DNA of 64,000 bases from contig JAPKHC010000016.1 in NCBI GenBank assembly GCA_026647215.1, forward strand, positions 1-64,000, written 5' to 3'. The position numbers were made by a program, and so were the translations under genes. Positions 33,099 to 41,081 of this stretch are shown here, in pieces. Position 1 is the stretch's first letter. The number at the start of each line of letters is the position of its first letter. The stretch comes from F1-120-MAGs118 sp013360535. GTDB lineage: Bacteria; Planctomycetota; UBA1135; GCA-002686595. The notes beneath the pieces are model-generated. The model searched no databases. It was not told the origin of the DNA and was given only the letters and a program-made list of their open reading frames with translations.

Positions 33099-35079
33099 GC
33101 GCCACCTCCGCAGGCCGCGCCTCGATCAGCAGCGCCGGCAGCAGCAGGACGTCGCACAGCAGCGCGACGACGATCGTGATCGCCGCCATGCCGCAAAACT
33201 CCGAAGTGGTCGAGAGCTCGCCGAACATGCCGATCGAGAAGCCCAGTCCGAGCACGACCGAGGTGATCAGCACCGCGCGCCCCGAGTGCTGGTACACACC
33301 TTCGAGCGCGGCGAGGCGCGACGCGCCGCGCTGGCGCGCCTCGCGGAAGCGGTGCAGGAGATGGATCGTGTCGTCGACGATCAGGCCGAGCAGCACCGAG
33401 CTGATCATCGCCGTGGCGACCGACAACGGACGACCGAGAGCCGCGAGCGCGGCGTACACGACGATGCAAGGCAGGATGTTCGGCACCATGGCGAGAAGCG
33501 CGTAACGCAGCGAGCGGAAGCCCGCCCAGAACAGGACGAACAGCGTCGCGAGGCTCATCAGCGTCCCGGTGAAGGCGCTGCGGATCAGGCGGCCGGAGTC
33601 GCGCGCGACTTGCACCGACGCGCCCGTGACTCGCACTTGAGGAGCGCCGAGCGCGACCGCGCGCGCCTCGACGCGCTCGAACAGTTGCTCCCGCTGCGTG
33701 CTGCCCGAAGGCTTGAGCAGGAAACGCAGCAGCGAGTCCCCGCCGTCGGAGCGGCGCGGGTAGCCCGCGGGTCCGGCGATGCCCGGCTCCTGCGACAGGC
33801 TCGCACCGAACAGCGCCAGCGCCGCGGGATCCGCGAGCGGCGAGCCCGCGGGCACGAGCACGTCGAACACGTCGCTGCCGCCGACGAAGCGTGCGATGCG
33901 CTCCGATTCGCGCCGGAACTCGTGCTCCCTGGGCAACACCCGCTGAGGGTCGTTGTCGACTTGCACGTGCGGCCACAGCGCGAGGCCGCCGAGCGCGATC
34001 AGCAACGCGCAGGCACGGATCGCGAGCGCGCGGGCCGCGAGCCAGTCCGCGACGCGGCGGCCGAAGAGCTCGGAGAGCGTGCGGCGGCGCTCGATGATCG
34101 AGGTCGGGACGTCGCGCGCGAGGCGGCCGAGGACGATTGGAGTCAGCGTGGCGGCGAGCGCGTACGTGAGCGCGACACCGAGCGCCGCGAACACGCCGAA
34201 GTCGATCACGGCCGGGATCGAGCTGAACGCGAGCGACAGGAAGCCGACGACGGTCGTCAGCGCGGCGAGCAACGCCGGTCGACGCAGCTGCAGCACGGCT
34301 TCTTCCGCGGCGTGGCGCGCTTCGAGCCCCAGCCGCCGGCCGTCGAGGTAGGCCTCGACCCAGTGCACGCCCGCGGCGACGCCTACGGTGAGCAGCACCG
34401 GCTGCAACATGACGGAGATCGGATCGAGCTGGCGCCCGAGCAGGGCGAAGATGCCGCTCGTCCACAGGATCGCGATGCCCGCGGGCGCGAGGATGGCGAG
34501 CACGAGCCCGAGACGGCGGTAGTGGACGAGCAGCAGCGCGACGAAGCCCGCGACGACCAGCGGCAGCACGCGGCCCTGCTCCGCCCGCACCTCGCGCGCG
34601 ATCACGACCTCGCCGACCGCGAGGCCCGAGAGCGACGAACGCAATGTCGGCGGCGTGCGGGCCGCGAGCAAGCCCTCGAGCGCTGCGACCGACGGCGCGA
34701 AGTTGCCGCCCGGCGCCGCGAGGTCGATCGCCCACACGACGCTCGAATCCGAGCGCGACGGCCACGGCTGGATGCGCGCGATCGCGGGCTCGGCGAGCAG
34801 GCTCTTGCGCAGCGCCTCCAGCGAGTCGAGCTCGACCCGTGTCAGCGTCCCGACCCCTTCCGGCACGGCGCGAAACGCCGCGACGACCGTGAGGTCCGGC
34901 CCGAACTGCTCGATGCGCCGCGCCAGCGCCACGGACTCCGTGGAGTCCGGCGACTTGAGCGAGCGATTCTCGATGTCGACCTCGAGGCCCAGCTGCGCCA
35001 CGACGAACAGCAGCGTCGGCACGAGCAGCGCGAGCGCGACGAGCGCGTCACGCAGACCACGGGGAGGGGCAGAGACCAA
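33091..35079 (-). CDS. MMPL/RND-type lipid exporter
   Basis: A 662-aa membrane protein with the short RND layout of MMPL or hopanoid-type exporters: TM1, a periplasmic loop (~30-165), TM2-6 (~168-320), TM7 near 345-365, a second loop (~370-500) and TM8-12. The first half contains MLQPVLLTVGVAAGVHWVEA and AALTTVVGFLSLAFS, and the second half MISSVLLGLIVDDTIHLLHRF with the proton-relay Asp pair and SVVLGLGFSIGMFG. No adaptor or TolC is adjacent. It starts at TTG 35079 with GGGAG upstream; no in-frame ATG or GTG precedes TM1. It should move a hydrophobic product outward and is coupled to the flavoprotein. Confidence 0.85.
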   Translation of the reverse strand: MVSAPPRGLRDALVALALLVPTLLFVVAQLGLEVDIENRSLKSPDSTESVALARRIEQFGPDLTVVAAFRAVPEGVGTLTRVELDSLEALRKSLLAEPAIARIQPWPSRSDSSVVWAIDLAAPGGNFAPSVAALEGLLAARTPPTLRSSLSGLAVGEVVIAREVRAEQGRVLPLVVAGFVALLLVHYRRLGLVLAILAPAGIAILWTSGIFALLGRQLDPISVMLQPVLLTVGVAAGVHWVEAYLDGRRLGLEARHAAEEAVLQLRRPALLAALTTVVGFLSLAFSSIPAVIDFGVFAALGVALTYALAATLTPIVLGRLARDVPTSIIERRRTLSELFGRRVADWLAARALAIRACALLIALGGLALWPHVQVDNDPQRVLPREHEFRRESERIARFVGGSDVFDVLVPAGSPLADPAALALFGASLSQEPGIAGPAGYPRRSDGGDSLLRFLLKPSGSTQREQLFERVEARAVALGAPQVRVTGASVQVARDSGRLIRSAFTGTLMSLATLFVLFWAGFRSLRYALLAMVPNILPCIVVYAALAALGRPLSVATAMISSVLLGLIVDDTIHLLHRFREARQRGASRLAALEGVYQHSGRAVLITSVVLGLGFSIGMFGELSTTSEFCGMAAITIVVALLCDVLLLPALLIEARPAEVARG

Positions 35080-35094
35080 GGTTCCGCTCCCTCT

Positions 35095-35110
35095 TGCATT
35101 CCCCGTGCCG
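35095..35110 (-). promoter_or_regulatory. Possible sigma-54 promoter for the exporter operon (weak)
   Basis: On the minus strand the bases read CGGCACGGGGAATGCA, compared with the consensus TGGCACG-N4-TTGCW. The GG and GC core and the spacing are kept, and two other positions differ. The predicted start would be near 35084, leaving only about 5 nt before the TTG start, so either initiation is nearly leaderless or this match is fortuitous. Confidence 0.35.
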
Positions 35111-35249
35111 AACCCAGGACGCCCGCCCGCCGCCCTCCGGCTGGCTTCGCGCTCTCCAGCGTTGTCATTCCTTCCCGTCGCTTGCAGGTCCTACAAACCC
35201 GGCCGACGAATCCGCCCAGCCGGAACCCTGCGACCGCATTTCCGGCCCA

Positions 35250-35265
35250 TGGCCCGCTCCTTGCT
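35250..35265 (+). promoter_or_regulatory. Sigma-54 (-24/-12) promoter of the YceI/type III PKS operon
   Basis: TGGCCCGCTCCTTGCT matches TGGCACG-N4-TTGCW with one change (A to C), and has the invariant GG and GC with correct spacing. Transcription should begin near 35276, giving a ~23-nt leader to ATG 35299. The divergent operon encodes a sigma-54 activator, the natural regulator. Activator sites should lie in 35111-35240, but I could not define a dyad there. Confidence 0.68.
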
Positions 35266-35298
35266 TCGGCTGCGGGAACTACCCACGGACCCTCGAAC

Positions 35299-36477
35299 AT
35301 GACCTCCCGATTCCTACAGGCTTTTGGCGCCGTCGCGCTCGCTGCTCTCGTGCTCGGCTCCGTCGCGGCGCTCAGCGTCGTCAAGGGCCGACTCAACATC
35401 ACGGTCGCGGAGGCGGACGAGACTCCGACGCGCGGCCCCGACCCGCTCGAGCTCCTGCGCGCCGATGTCGCGGAGCTGCGCACCGAAGTCGGCACGCTCG
35501 GCAGTGCGCTGCCCGAGCACCTGCAGGTGCTGCACCAGGCGCTCTCCGACGCCGCGGACACGCGCGCGCAGAACGCCGCCGCCGAAGTGGCCGAGCTGCG
35601 CCGTCAGGTGAGCGCGTTGCAGGCGCGGCTCGACACGACCTCGGCCGAGCTCGGCGCGCAGCGCACGCAGAACCACGAGACGCTCACGCGCCTCGCCAGC
35701 GCGGTGAACGACCTCTTCACGGGTGTGCAGGCGCTGGCGAGTCAGGCTTCGGCACTCGCCGCCGCGGCGCCGGTGATCGACCTCAAGCCGATCGAGGTCG
35801 TCGCGGTCGAGACGCCGGTGATCGCGAGCGAGACGCCAGCGCAGCCGACCGTGCCCGAACCCGCCGCAGCTGCCGCGGAACCCGCGAAAAAAGGCTTCCT
35901 TTCGTTCAAGGTGCCCGAAAAGGGCTTCCGCTTCGAAGGTCGCCAGAAGCTCGGCGTCGTCGCGAGCCTCTCGCGCGTCGGCTTCGACGCCAAGAGCACG
36001 CTGCACGACTTCAGCGGCGTCACGCAGAAGGTCGAGGGCGAGCTCGTGGTCGACCTCGCCCAGCCGGGCCTCTCTCCGTCGGGCAAGCTCGAAGTCGACG
36101 CCTCGTCGCTCGACACCGGCCTCGCCGATCGCGACGAAGGCATGCGCGAGCTGCTCAAGACCAAGGAACACTCCAAGCTCGTGTTCGAGTGGACCGGATT
36201 CGAGCCCGACAAGGTCGACGTCGCCGCGCAGAAGGTCACGGGCAAGGCGCGCGGCAACCTGACCCTGCGCGGCAAGAGTCGCGAGGTCACGATGCCGGTC
36301 ACGGTGACCGTCGATGCGAGCAAGCGCGTCGGCATCGAAGGCGAGCTCACGATCGTGCTCACGGACTTCGGCATCGAGCCGCCGAGCCAGCTCGGCATGA
36401 TCTCGGTCGAGGACAAGCTCAAGCTGTGGATCTCGCTGCGTGCGCGCACGCTCGGGCCCGTGGAGGTCGCGAAGTGA
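35299..36477 (+). CDS. Membrane-anchored coiled-coil protein with C-terminal YceI domain
   Basis: A 392-aa protein from ATG 35299. A membrane anchor or uncleaved signal spans 8-30. A heptad-rich helical region (~50-150, LLRADVAELRTEVG, AAAEVAELRRQVSALQARL) should form a coiled coil. A Pro/Ala/Glu-rich linker follows to ~195, and the YceI domain fills ~200-392 (SRVGFDAKSTLHDFSGVTQKV, EVDASSLDTGLADRDEGMRE, GNLTLRGKSREVTMPV). YceI is a lipocalin-like barrel that binds polyisoprenoids or other amphiphiles. As first gene of the type III PKS operon it may hold the lipid product or its precursor in the periplasm. It overlaps the next gene by 4 nt. Confidence 0.88.
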   Translation: MTSRFLQAFGAVALAALVLGSVAALSVVKGRLNITVAEADETPTRGPDPLELLRADVAELRTEVGTLGSALPEHLQVLHQALSDAADTRAQNAAAEVAELRRQVSALQARLDTTSAELGAQRTQNHETLTRLASAVNDLFTGVQALASQASALAAAAPVIDLKPIEVVAVETPVIASETPAQPTVPEPAAAAAEPAKKGFLSFKVPEKGFRFEGRQKLGVVASLSRVGFDAKSTLHDFSGVTQKVEGELVVDLAQPGLSPSGKLEVDASSLDTGLADRDEGMRELLKTKEHSKLVFEWTGFEPDKVDVAAQKVTGKARGNLTLRGKSREVTMPVTVTVDASKRVGIEGELTIVLTDFGIEPPSQLGMISVEDKLKLWISLRARTLGPVEVAK

Positions 36478-36905
36478 AGCACCGCGCCGTTCCGTTCGCG
36501 CTCGCGGGCCTCGCTCTGGCTCTCGCGCCTGCCTGCATCGCGCCGAGCGTCGTCGCGAGCACCGGCCGCAGCGTGCAAGTCGAACCGGCCGCGCTCGACT
36601 GGCAACCCGCGGGCGCCGAGGCGCTCGACGGCTTCTTCGAGTCGGTCTCGATCGAAGGCGAAGCGGCCGCCGCGATCGTGCGCATCTACTACCACTTCGC
36701 GCCGAGCGGCTCGTACACGGGCGCGGCACTCGTGATCGGCGGAAACGAGCCGGAATTCCAGACGCTTTCGGGGCAATGGAAGCTCGGGCCCGAGGGCCTC
36801 GACCTCGGCGACGGGACGCCGGTGCGGCTGTTCGCGGCGCCCGAGCACCTGCGCATCGAGAGTGAAGGCGGAGTCGTCACGCTGCGAAAGCGAGCGCTCG
36901 AGTAG
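36474..36905 (+). CDS. Small lipoprotein of unknown function in the PKS operon
   Basis: A 143-aa protein from GTG 36474 (GTGA overlap with the YceI gene). The N-terminus KHRAVPFALAGLALALAPAC is a signal peptide with a lipobox-like APAC, Cys at residue 21. The mature part is beta-rich (EGEAAAAIVRIYYHFAPSG, YTGAALVIGGNEPEFQTL, GQWKLGPEGLDLGDG, LFAAPEHLRIESEGG), with aromatic residues that suggest a small sheet. I do not recognise the family. Its stop shares one base with the methyltransferase start (TAGTG), so it is part of the same translational chain. Confidence 0.75.
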   Translation: MKHRAVPFALAGLALALAPACIAPSVVASTGRSVQVEPAALDWQPAGAEALDGFFESVSIEGEAAAAIVRIYYHFAPSGSYTGAALVIGGNEPEFQTLSGQWKLGPEGLDLGDGTPVRLFAAPEHLRIESEGGVVTLRKRALE

Positions 36906-37609
36906 TGGCCCAGGCGAACGACCTCACGCTCTACGACCGGCACGCGGACCAGTGGTGGGACGCGCGCTCGCGGGCGTTCCGTTCGCTGCACCGCGTCAAC
37001 GAGTTCCGCACGGCACTGCTCGCCGAATGGCTCGGCACGAACCTCGAAGGGCAAGTCGCGGTCGACCTGGGCTGCGGCGGAGGCCTGCTGTGCGCGTTCC
37101 TCGAGAGCTGCGGAGCGCGCTGGATCGGCGTCGACCTCAGCTTCGAGAGCCTCAAGACCGGACAGGGTCGGCTCGGCCGCCGTTTTGCGCGCGCGGACGT
37201 CGCTCACGTGCCGCTGAAGGCGGGTTGTGCGGATCTCGTGCTCGCGGCGGATGTGCTCGAGCACGTCAGCGACACGCGCGCGGTGCTCGCCCAGGCCGCG
37301 CGGCTGCTCAAGCCGGGCGGCGCGCTGTACGTCAACACGATCAACCGCACGCGGCGCGCCAAGTTGCTCGCCGTCGACCTCGCCGAGGGCGTCGGGCTCG
37401 TGCCGCGTGGCACGCACGACGCGGCGCTGTTCGTCGATCCCGACGAGCTGCGGGCCGCGGCCTGGCGCGAGGGGCTCGGCCTCGAGGAGCTGCAGGGCGA
37501 GAGCGTCGACGTGATCCGCACCGTGCGCAGCTGGGCGATCGCGCTGCGCCGCAGCGACGACATCTCCGTCGGCTACAGCGCGTTGTTCCGCAAGGTGACG
37601 AACGCTTGA
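36905..37609 (+). CDS. UbiG-like class I SAM methyltransferase
   Basis: A 234-aa soluble protein from GTG 36905. UbiG-type start LYDRHADQWWDARSRAFRSLHRVNEFR; SAM-binding motif I VAVDLGCGGGLL (~52-63); acidic motif II WIGVDLS; motif for the adenine site ARADVAHVPL; motif IV DLVLAADVLEHV and post-motif ARLLKPGGALYVNT. UbiG methylates phenolic hydroxyls of prenylated quinone precursors. In this setting it most likely O-methylates the hydroxyl of the polyketide-derived phenol or pyrone. It overlaps its neighbours by 1 nt and 4 nt. Confidence 0.88.
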   Translation: MAQANDLTLYDRHADQWWDARSRAFRSLHRVNEFRTALLAEWLGTNLEGQVAVDLGCGGGLLCAFLESCGARWIGVDLSFESLKTGQGRLGRRFARADVAHVPLKAGCADLVLAADVLEHVSDTRAVLAQAARLLKPGGALYVNTINRTRRAKLLAVDLAEGVGLVPRGTHDAALFVDPDELRAAAWREGLGLEELQGESVDVIRTVRSWAIALRRSDDISVGYSALFRKVTNA

Positions 37610-38343
37610 GCCGCACGCGCCGCATCGCGACCGCGCTCCTGTGGGGCGCCGCCTCGCACTTGACCTTCGCCGTCGCCGTCGCGTGGATGGTGTTCTCGCT
37701 CTACGACGGCCTGCGCTTCGGCCTCGGCCGTCTGCACGGCGCGTGGGCGTGGCTCGCGAACCTCGCGTTGATCGCGCAGTTCCCGCTGCTGCACTCGTGG
37801 CTGCTCGCGCCTTCGGGACGCGCCGCGCTCGCGCGCCTCGCGCCGCGCGAGCTCGGCCGCGACCTCGCACCGACGACGTTCGCGTGGATCGGCAGCCTGC
37901 AGGTGCTCGCGACCTTCGCGCTCTGGTCGCCGACTGGCAGCGTGCTGCACGAGGCCGACGGCGCGAGCCTGTGGCTTTTCCGCGCGCTGTTCGCAGCGAG
38001 CTGGCTGTTCCTCATCAAGGCGCTGAACGACGCTGGGCTCGGCCTGCAGACAGGTTCCATCGGTTGGACCGCGGTGCTCAAGGGCACACGCCCCAACTAC
38101 GGCGACTTGCCGACCAAGGGCCTGTTCCGCGCTTGCCGCCAGCCGGTGTACCTCGGCTTCGCGCTCACCTTGTGGACCGGACCCGTGCACACGCTCGACA
38201 GCCTCGTGCTCGCGGTCCTATGGTCGCTCTATTGCGCGATCGGCCCGCTCCACAAGGAACGTCGTTATCTCCGCATCTACGGTCAGCGCTTCGAGAGCTA
38301 CCGCTCCGGCGTGCCCTACATCCTGCCTCGACTTCGCCCATGA
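37606..38343 (+). CDS. ICMT/NnrU-like integral-membrane methyltransferase
   Basis: A 245-aa protein starting at TTG 37606 (TTGA overlap with the previous gene). It has six or so hydrophobic segments and the C-terminal SAM-binding pattern of isoprenylcysteine carboxyl methyltransferase-like enzymes: GLFRACRQPVYLGFALTLWTG then IGPLHKERRYLRIYGQRFESYRSGVPYILP. In Bacillus subtilis an ICMT-type enzyme (BpsB) O-methylates alkylpyrones made by the neighbouring type III PKS (BpsA). The same pairing here supports a membrane-embedded tailoring step on a long-chain polyketide. It overlaps the PKS gene by 4 nt. Confidence 0.85.
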   Translation: MSRTRRIATALLWGAASHLTFAVAVAWMVFSLYDGLRFGLGRLHGAWAWLANLALIAQFPLLHSWLLAPSGRAALARLAPRELGRDLAPTTFAWIGSLQVLATFALWSPTGSVLHEADGASLWLFRALFAASWLFLIKALNDAGLGLQTGSIGWTAVLKGTRPNYGDLPTKGLFRACRQPVYLGFALTLWTGPVHTLDSLVLAVLWSLYCAIGPLHKERRYLRIYGQRFESYRSGVPYILPRLRP

Positions 38344-39389
38344 GAATCGCCTCCGCCGCCAGCGCTTTCCCCAAGTACTACTACGACCAGAAGACGGTGC
38401 AGGCGCGGCTCGAGCGCATCTGGGCGCACAAGCCGGAGATCGTGCGGCGCCTGCCCGCTCTGATGGACAACTGCGGCGTCGAGGGTCGCGCGTTTGCGCT
38501 CGAGATCAACGAGTACGAGAAGCTCGAGAGCTTCACGGACTTCAACGACCAGTGGATCCGCGTGGCGCTCGAGCTCGGGCAGGAAGCCGTGCAGAAGGCG
38601 CTCGACCGCGCGGGACTCAAGGCCGCCGACGTCGACCTGATCCTGTTCTCGACCGTGACCGGTCTCGCCGCGCCGTCGATCGACGCGCGCCTGTGCAACA
38701 AGATGGGTTTCCGCTCGGACATTCGCCGCATGCCGCTGTTCGGCCTGGGCTGCGTCGCGGGAGCCGCGGCGCTCGCGCGCGCGACGGACTTCGTGCGCGG
38801 CCGGCCGAAGGGTGTCGCGCTCGTGCTGACGATCGAGCTGTGCTCGCTGACCTGGCAACGCGACGACGTCTCGCTCGCGCACGTCATTTCCTGCGGCCTT
38901 TTCGGCGACGGTGCGAGCGCCGCGGTGATCGTCGGCGCCGAACATCCCGCGCGCGGCCTCACGGTCGTCGACACGCGCTCGGTGTTTTACCGCGACACCG
39001 AGGACGTGATGGGCTGGACCATCGGCGCGCACGGCTTCAAGATCGTGCTCTCGCCCTCGGTGCCCTCCGTCGCGAAGGAGCGTCTCGGCCCCGACTGCGC
39101 GAAGTTCCTCGCCGACCACAAGCTCACGCCGCAGGACATCTCGTTCTGGATCTGCCACCCCGGCGGCCCGAAGGTGCTCGAAGCCGCGCGCGACTCGCTC
39201 GGCCTCGACGACGCCGCGGTCGCGATCTCCTGGGAGTCGCTGCGCAACGCCGGCAACCTCTCGAGCGCGTCGGTGATGCTCATCCTCGAGCGCACGCTAG
39301 AGCAGCGCCCGCCGAAGCCCGGCACCAAGGGCGTCCTGCTCGCGATGGGCCCCGGCTTCTGCTCGGAGCTGCTGCTCCTGCAGGCCTGA
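38340..39389 (+). CDS. Type III polyketide synthase (chalcone/stilbene synthase family)
   Basis: A 349-aa ketosynthase from ATG 38340. The catalytic triad is complete: C138 in MPLFGLGCVAGAAALARA, H273 in FWICHPGGPKVLEA and N306 in ESLRNAGNLSSAS. The C-terminal loop is GVLLAMGPGFCSELLLL. Bacterial members condense a fatty-acyl or other starter with malonyl-CoA units to alkylresorcinols, alkylpyrones or related phenols. The companion genes (two methyltransferases, a flavoprotein, a lipid exporter, YceI) fit a hydrophobic long-chain product rather than a small pigment. The starter unit and number of extensions cannot be read from sequence. It is the last gene of its operon and converges on the FG-GAP gene with 7 bp between. 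Confidence 0.93.
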   Translation: MRIASAASAFPKYYYDQKTVQARLERIWAHKPEIVRRLPALMDNCGVEGRAFALEINEYEKLESFTDFNDQWIRVALELGQEAVQKALDRAGLKAADVDLILFSTVTGLAAPSIDARLCNKMGFRSDIRRMPLFGLGCVAGAAALARATDFVRGRPKGVALVLTIELCSLTWQRDDVSLAHVISCGLFGDGASAAVIVGAEHPARGLTVVDTRSVFYRDTEDVMGWTIGAHGFKIVLSPSVPSVAKERLGPDCAKFLADHKLTPQDISFWICHPGGPKVLEAARDSLGLDDAAVAISWESLRNAGNLSSASVMLILERTLEQRPPKPGTKGVLLAMGPGFCSELLLLQA

Positions 39390-39396
39390 GCGCGGT

Positions 39397-41076
39397 TCAC
39401 CAGCCGACGCGGGCCTCTAGGGCGGCACTCAGGCTCGCGCCCGTACCGTCCACGTTGAGCGGATCGCGTTGCCAGAACTGCAGGCGCACGAGGTCTCCGA
39501 TCTCGACGCCGCGCAGCCACATCTCCAGCGGCACCAGGCTGAAATCAAGCCTTCCGCTGCAGTCGTCGCCGCTCGCGCTTCCGCCGGCGTTCGTCGCCGG
39601 GCCACGGTGGAACGGAGGAGCGACACACAGGTAGCCACCGGCGAAAGGAACTTCCTGTCGCTGCGTGCCCCAGAGGCACAGGCCCGTGCGGCGGTTGAGC
39701 ACGTTGGACGCCGCGATCGAGAGCACTTCGGCACCCGAGAGGCTCGCGACGCCGCTGAACGAGAGCTGCGGCACGCATCCCAACCCATTGGTCTTCGCGG
39801 TGCAGTATTCGATCGGTTCGGGCGTGACGGTCGACAGGATGACGACGCGCCCGCTGCGCTGGAAGGTGTACGGATCCTGCCCGTCGAAGGGAGTTCCGAC
39901 GAGCGCTTCGGCGCTCCCGTTGCCGTCGAGGTCGCCGACGATGGCCAGCGCGCTGCCGAAGTCGTTGTCCAGCGTGCCGCCGGCGTCGTGGATCGTCCGG
40001 ATGATGTTCGTGCCTCGGCACACGTACACCCGTCCAGGCTCGCTCGAGTAGTTGGATCCGACACCGACGAGAAACTCGTTCGCGACTCCGTCGCCGTCGA
40101 GATCGGCCGAGCGCGTGACCGTCGGCACGGAGTTTGGACCGAGCGTCAACGCGGTTCCGTTCTGCTCGGACGGCGCGCTTCCTCCGAAGCGACAGACGTA
40201 CAACGGCGCCGCGAAGTAGCCCGGAACCGGCGGAATCAGGACCAAGTCCGGGATGCCATCGCCGTTGAGCTCCCCGACACACTGGAACGAGGTGAACTCC
40301 GTACCCTGCATCGTGTAGAGCGGGGTGAGAGTGGGCAGGGACAGCACCTCGATCCGGTTCATGATCTCGTTGAACCCGAAGATCTGGGACCTGAATGCGA
40401 CGCCGAGGTCCTCTCGCGAGTCCCCGTTCACATCGCCCACCGACTCCAGGATCTGGCCCATGCGTCCGCCCGCCGTCGCTCCCGTTCGGGTGGCGAGGAT
40501 CGCCCCGTCTGCGCCCGAGACGAACTGCACTCGACCGCGGTTCGAACTCCAGCCGGGGCTCGACACGGCGAAGTCGGCCCGTCCATCCCCGGAGATGTCT
40601 CCGAGCGCGAGGACGGACTGCCCCAGCTGCTCGAGGATCTGGGTGCCTTGCAGCACGATCAGCTGCTGCCCGGTGCTGCCGGAGTAGACCGACGCCCGTC
40701 CGTTGTGCGTGAAAATCGAGCTGCTTTCCGGAAGGCCGGCGATCAAGTCCAGCGTCCCGTCGCCGTCGCAGTCGGCGAAGTCGAAGTCCTTGATGCCATG
40801 CGGCGCGGCAAGCGGCGACGGGAACTCGCGCAGCAACGCCAGCGTCGCCGAGGAGTACACGCGGATCGAGTGTGCCGCGCTCGCGGCGAAGTCGGTTCGA
40901 CCATCGCCATCGAAGTCCCCCACGCTGCGCGTGAGCTTGCCGAGCTCTTCGCCCGGATTGCCGTACCAGCTCGCGAGCGGCGCCTGCGCGTGCGCGGTCG
41001 AGCTCGCGAGCGACAGGAACACCATGGCGCAGGAGAGGTGCATGGAACTGGTCCCAGGAAGTGCGCGGTGGAGCAT
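39397..41076 (-). CDS. Secreted FG-GAP beta-propeller protein with C-terminal module
   Basis: A 559-aa protein. ATG 41076 gives a signal peptide with a positive start (MLHRALPGTSS...LSLASSTAHAQ); ATG 41043 is an alternative. Seven integrin-type calcium repeats are visible, e.g. DFDGDGRTDFAA, DCDGDGTLDLIAG, DISGDGRADFAVS, DVNGDSREDLGVA, ELNGDGIPDLVLI, DLDGDGVANEFLV, DLDGNGSAEALVG, which make a seven-bladed propeller. After EYCTAKTNGLGCVP comes the ~120-residue Cys-containing module shared with other secreted proteins here. It is a tandem paralogue of 41082-42707, five bases downstream of it, and probably co-transcribed. Likely a surface or adhesion protein. Confidence 0.88.
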   Translation of the reverse strand: MLHRALPGTSSMHLSCAMVFLSLASSTAHAQAPLASWYGNPGEELGKLTRSVGDFDGDGRTDFAASAAHSIRVYSSATLALLREFPSPLAAPHGIKDFDFADCDGDGTLDLIAGLPESSSIFTHNGRASVYSGSTGQQLIVLQGTQILEQLGQSVLALGDISGDGRADFAVSSPGWSSNRGRVQFVSGADGAILATRTGATAGGRMGQILESVGDVNGDSREDLGVAFRSQIFGFNEIMNRIEVLSLPTLTPLYTMQGTEFTSFQCVGELNGDGIPDLVLIPPVPGYFAAPLYVCRFGGSAPSEQNGTALTLGPNSVPTVTRSADLDGDGVANEFLVGVGSNYSSEPGRVYVCRGTNIIRTIHDAGGTLDNDFGSALAIVGDLDGNGSAEALVGTPFDGQDPYTFQRSGRVVILSTVTPEPIEYCTAKTNGLGCVPQLSFSGVASLSGAEVLSIAASNVLNRRTGLCLWGTQRQEVPFAGGYLCVAPPFHRGPATNAGGSASGDDCSGRLDFSLVPLEMWLRGVEIGDLVRLQFWQRDPLNVDGTGASLSAALEARVGW

Positions 41077-41081
41077 GGATT

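Noticed and set aside
38340..39389. Plant-type chalcone or flavonoid pathway
   Set aside because: The PKS fold is shared, but no chalcone isomerase or CoA ligase is near, and the neighbours point to a membrane lipid product.
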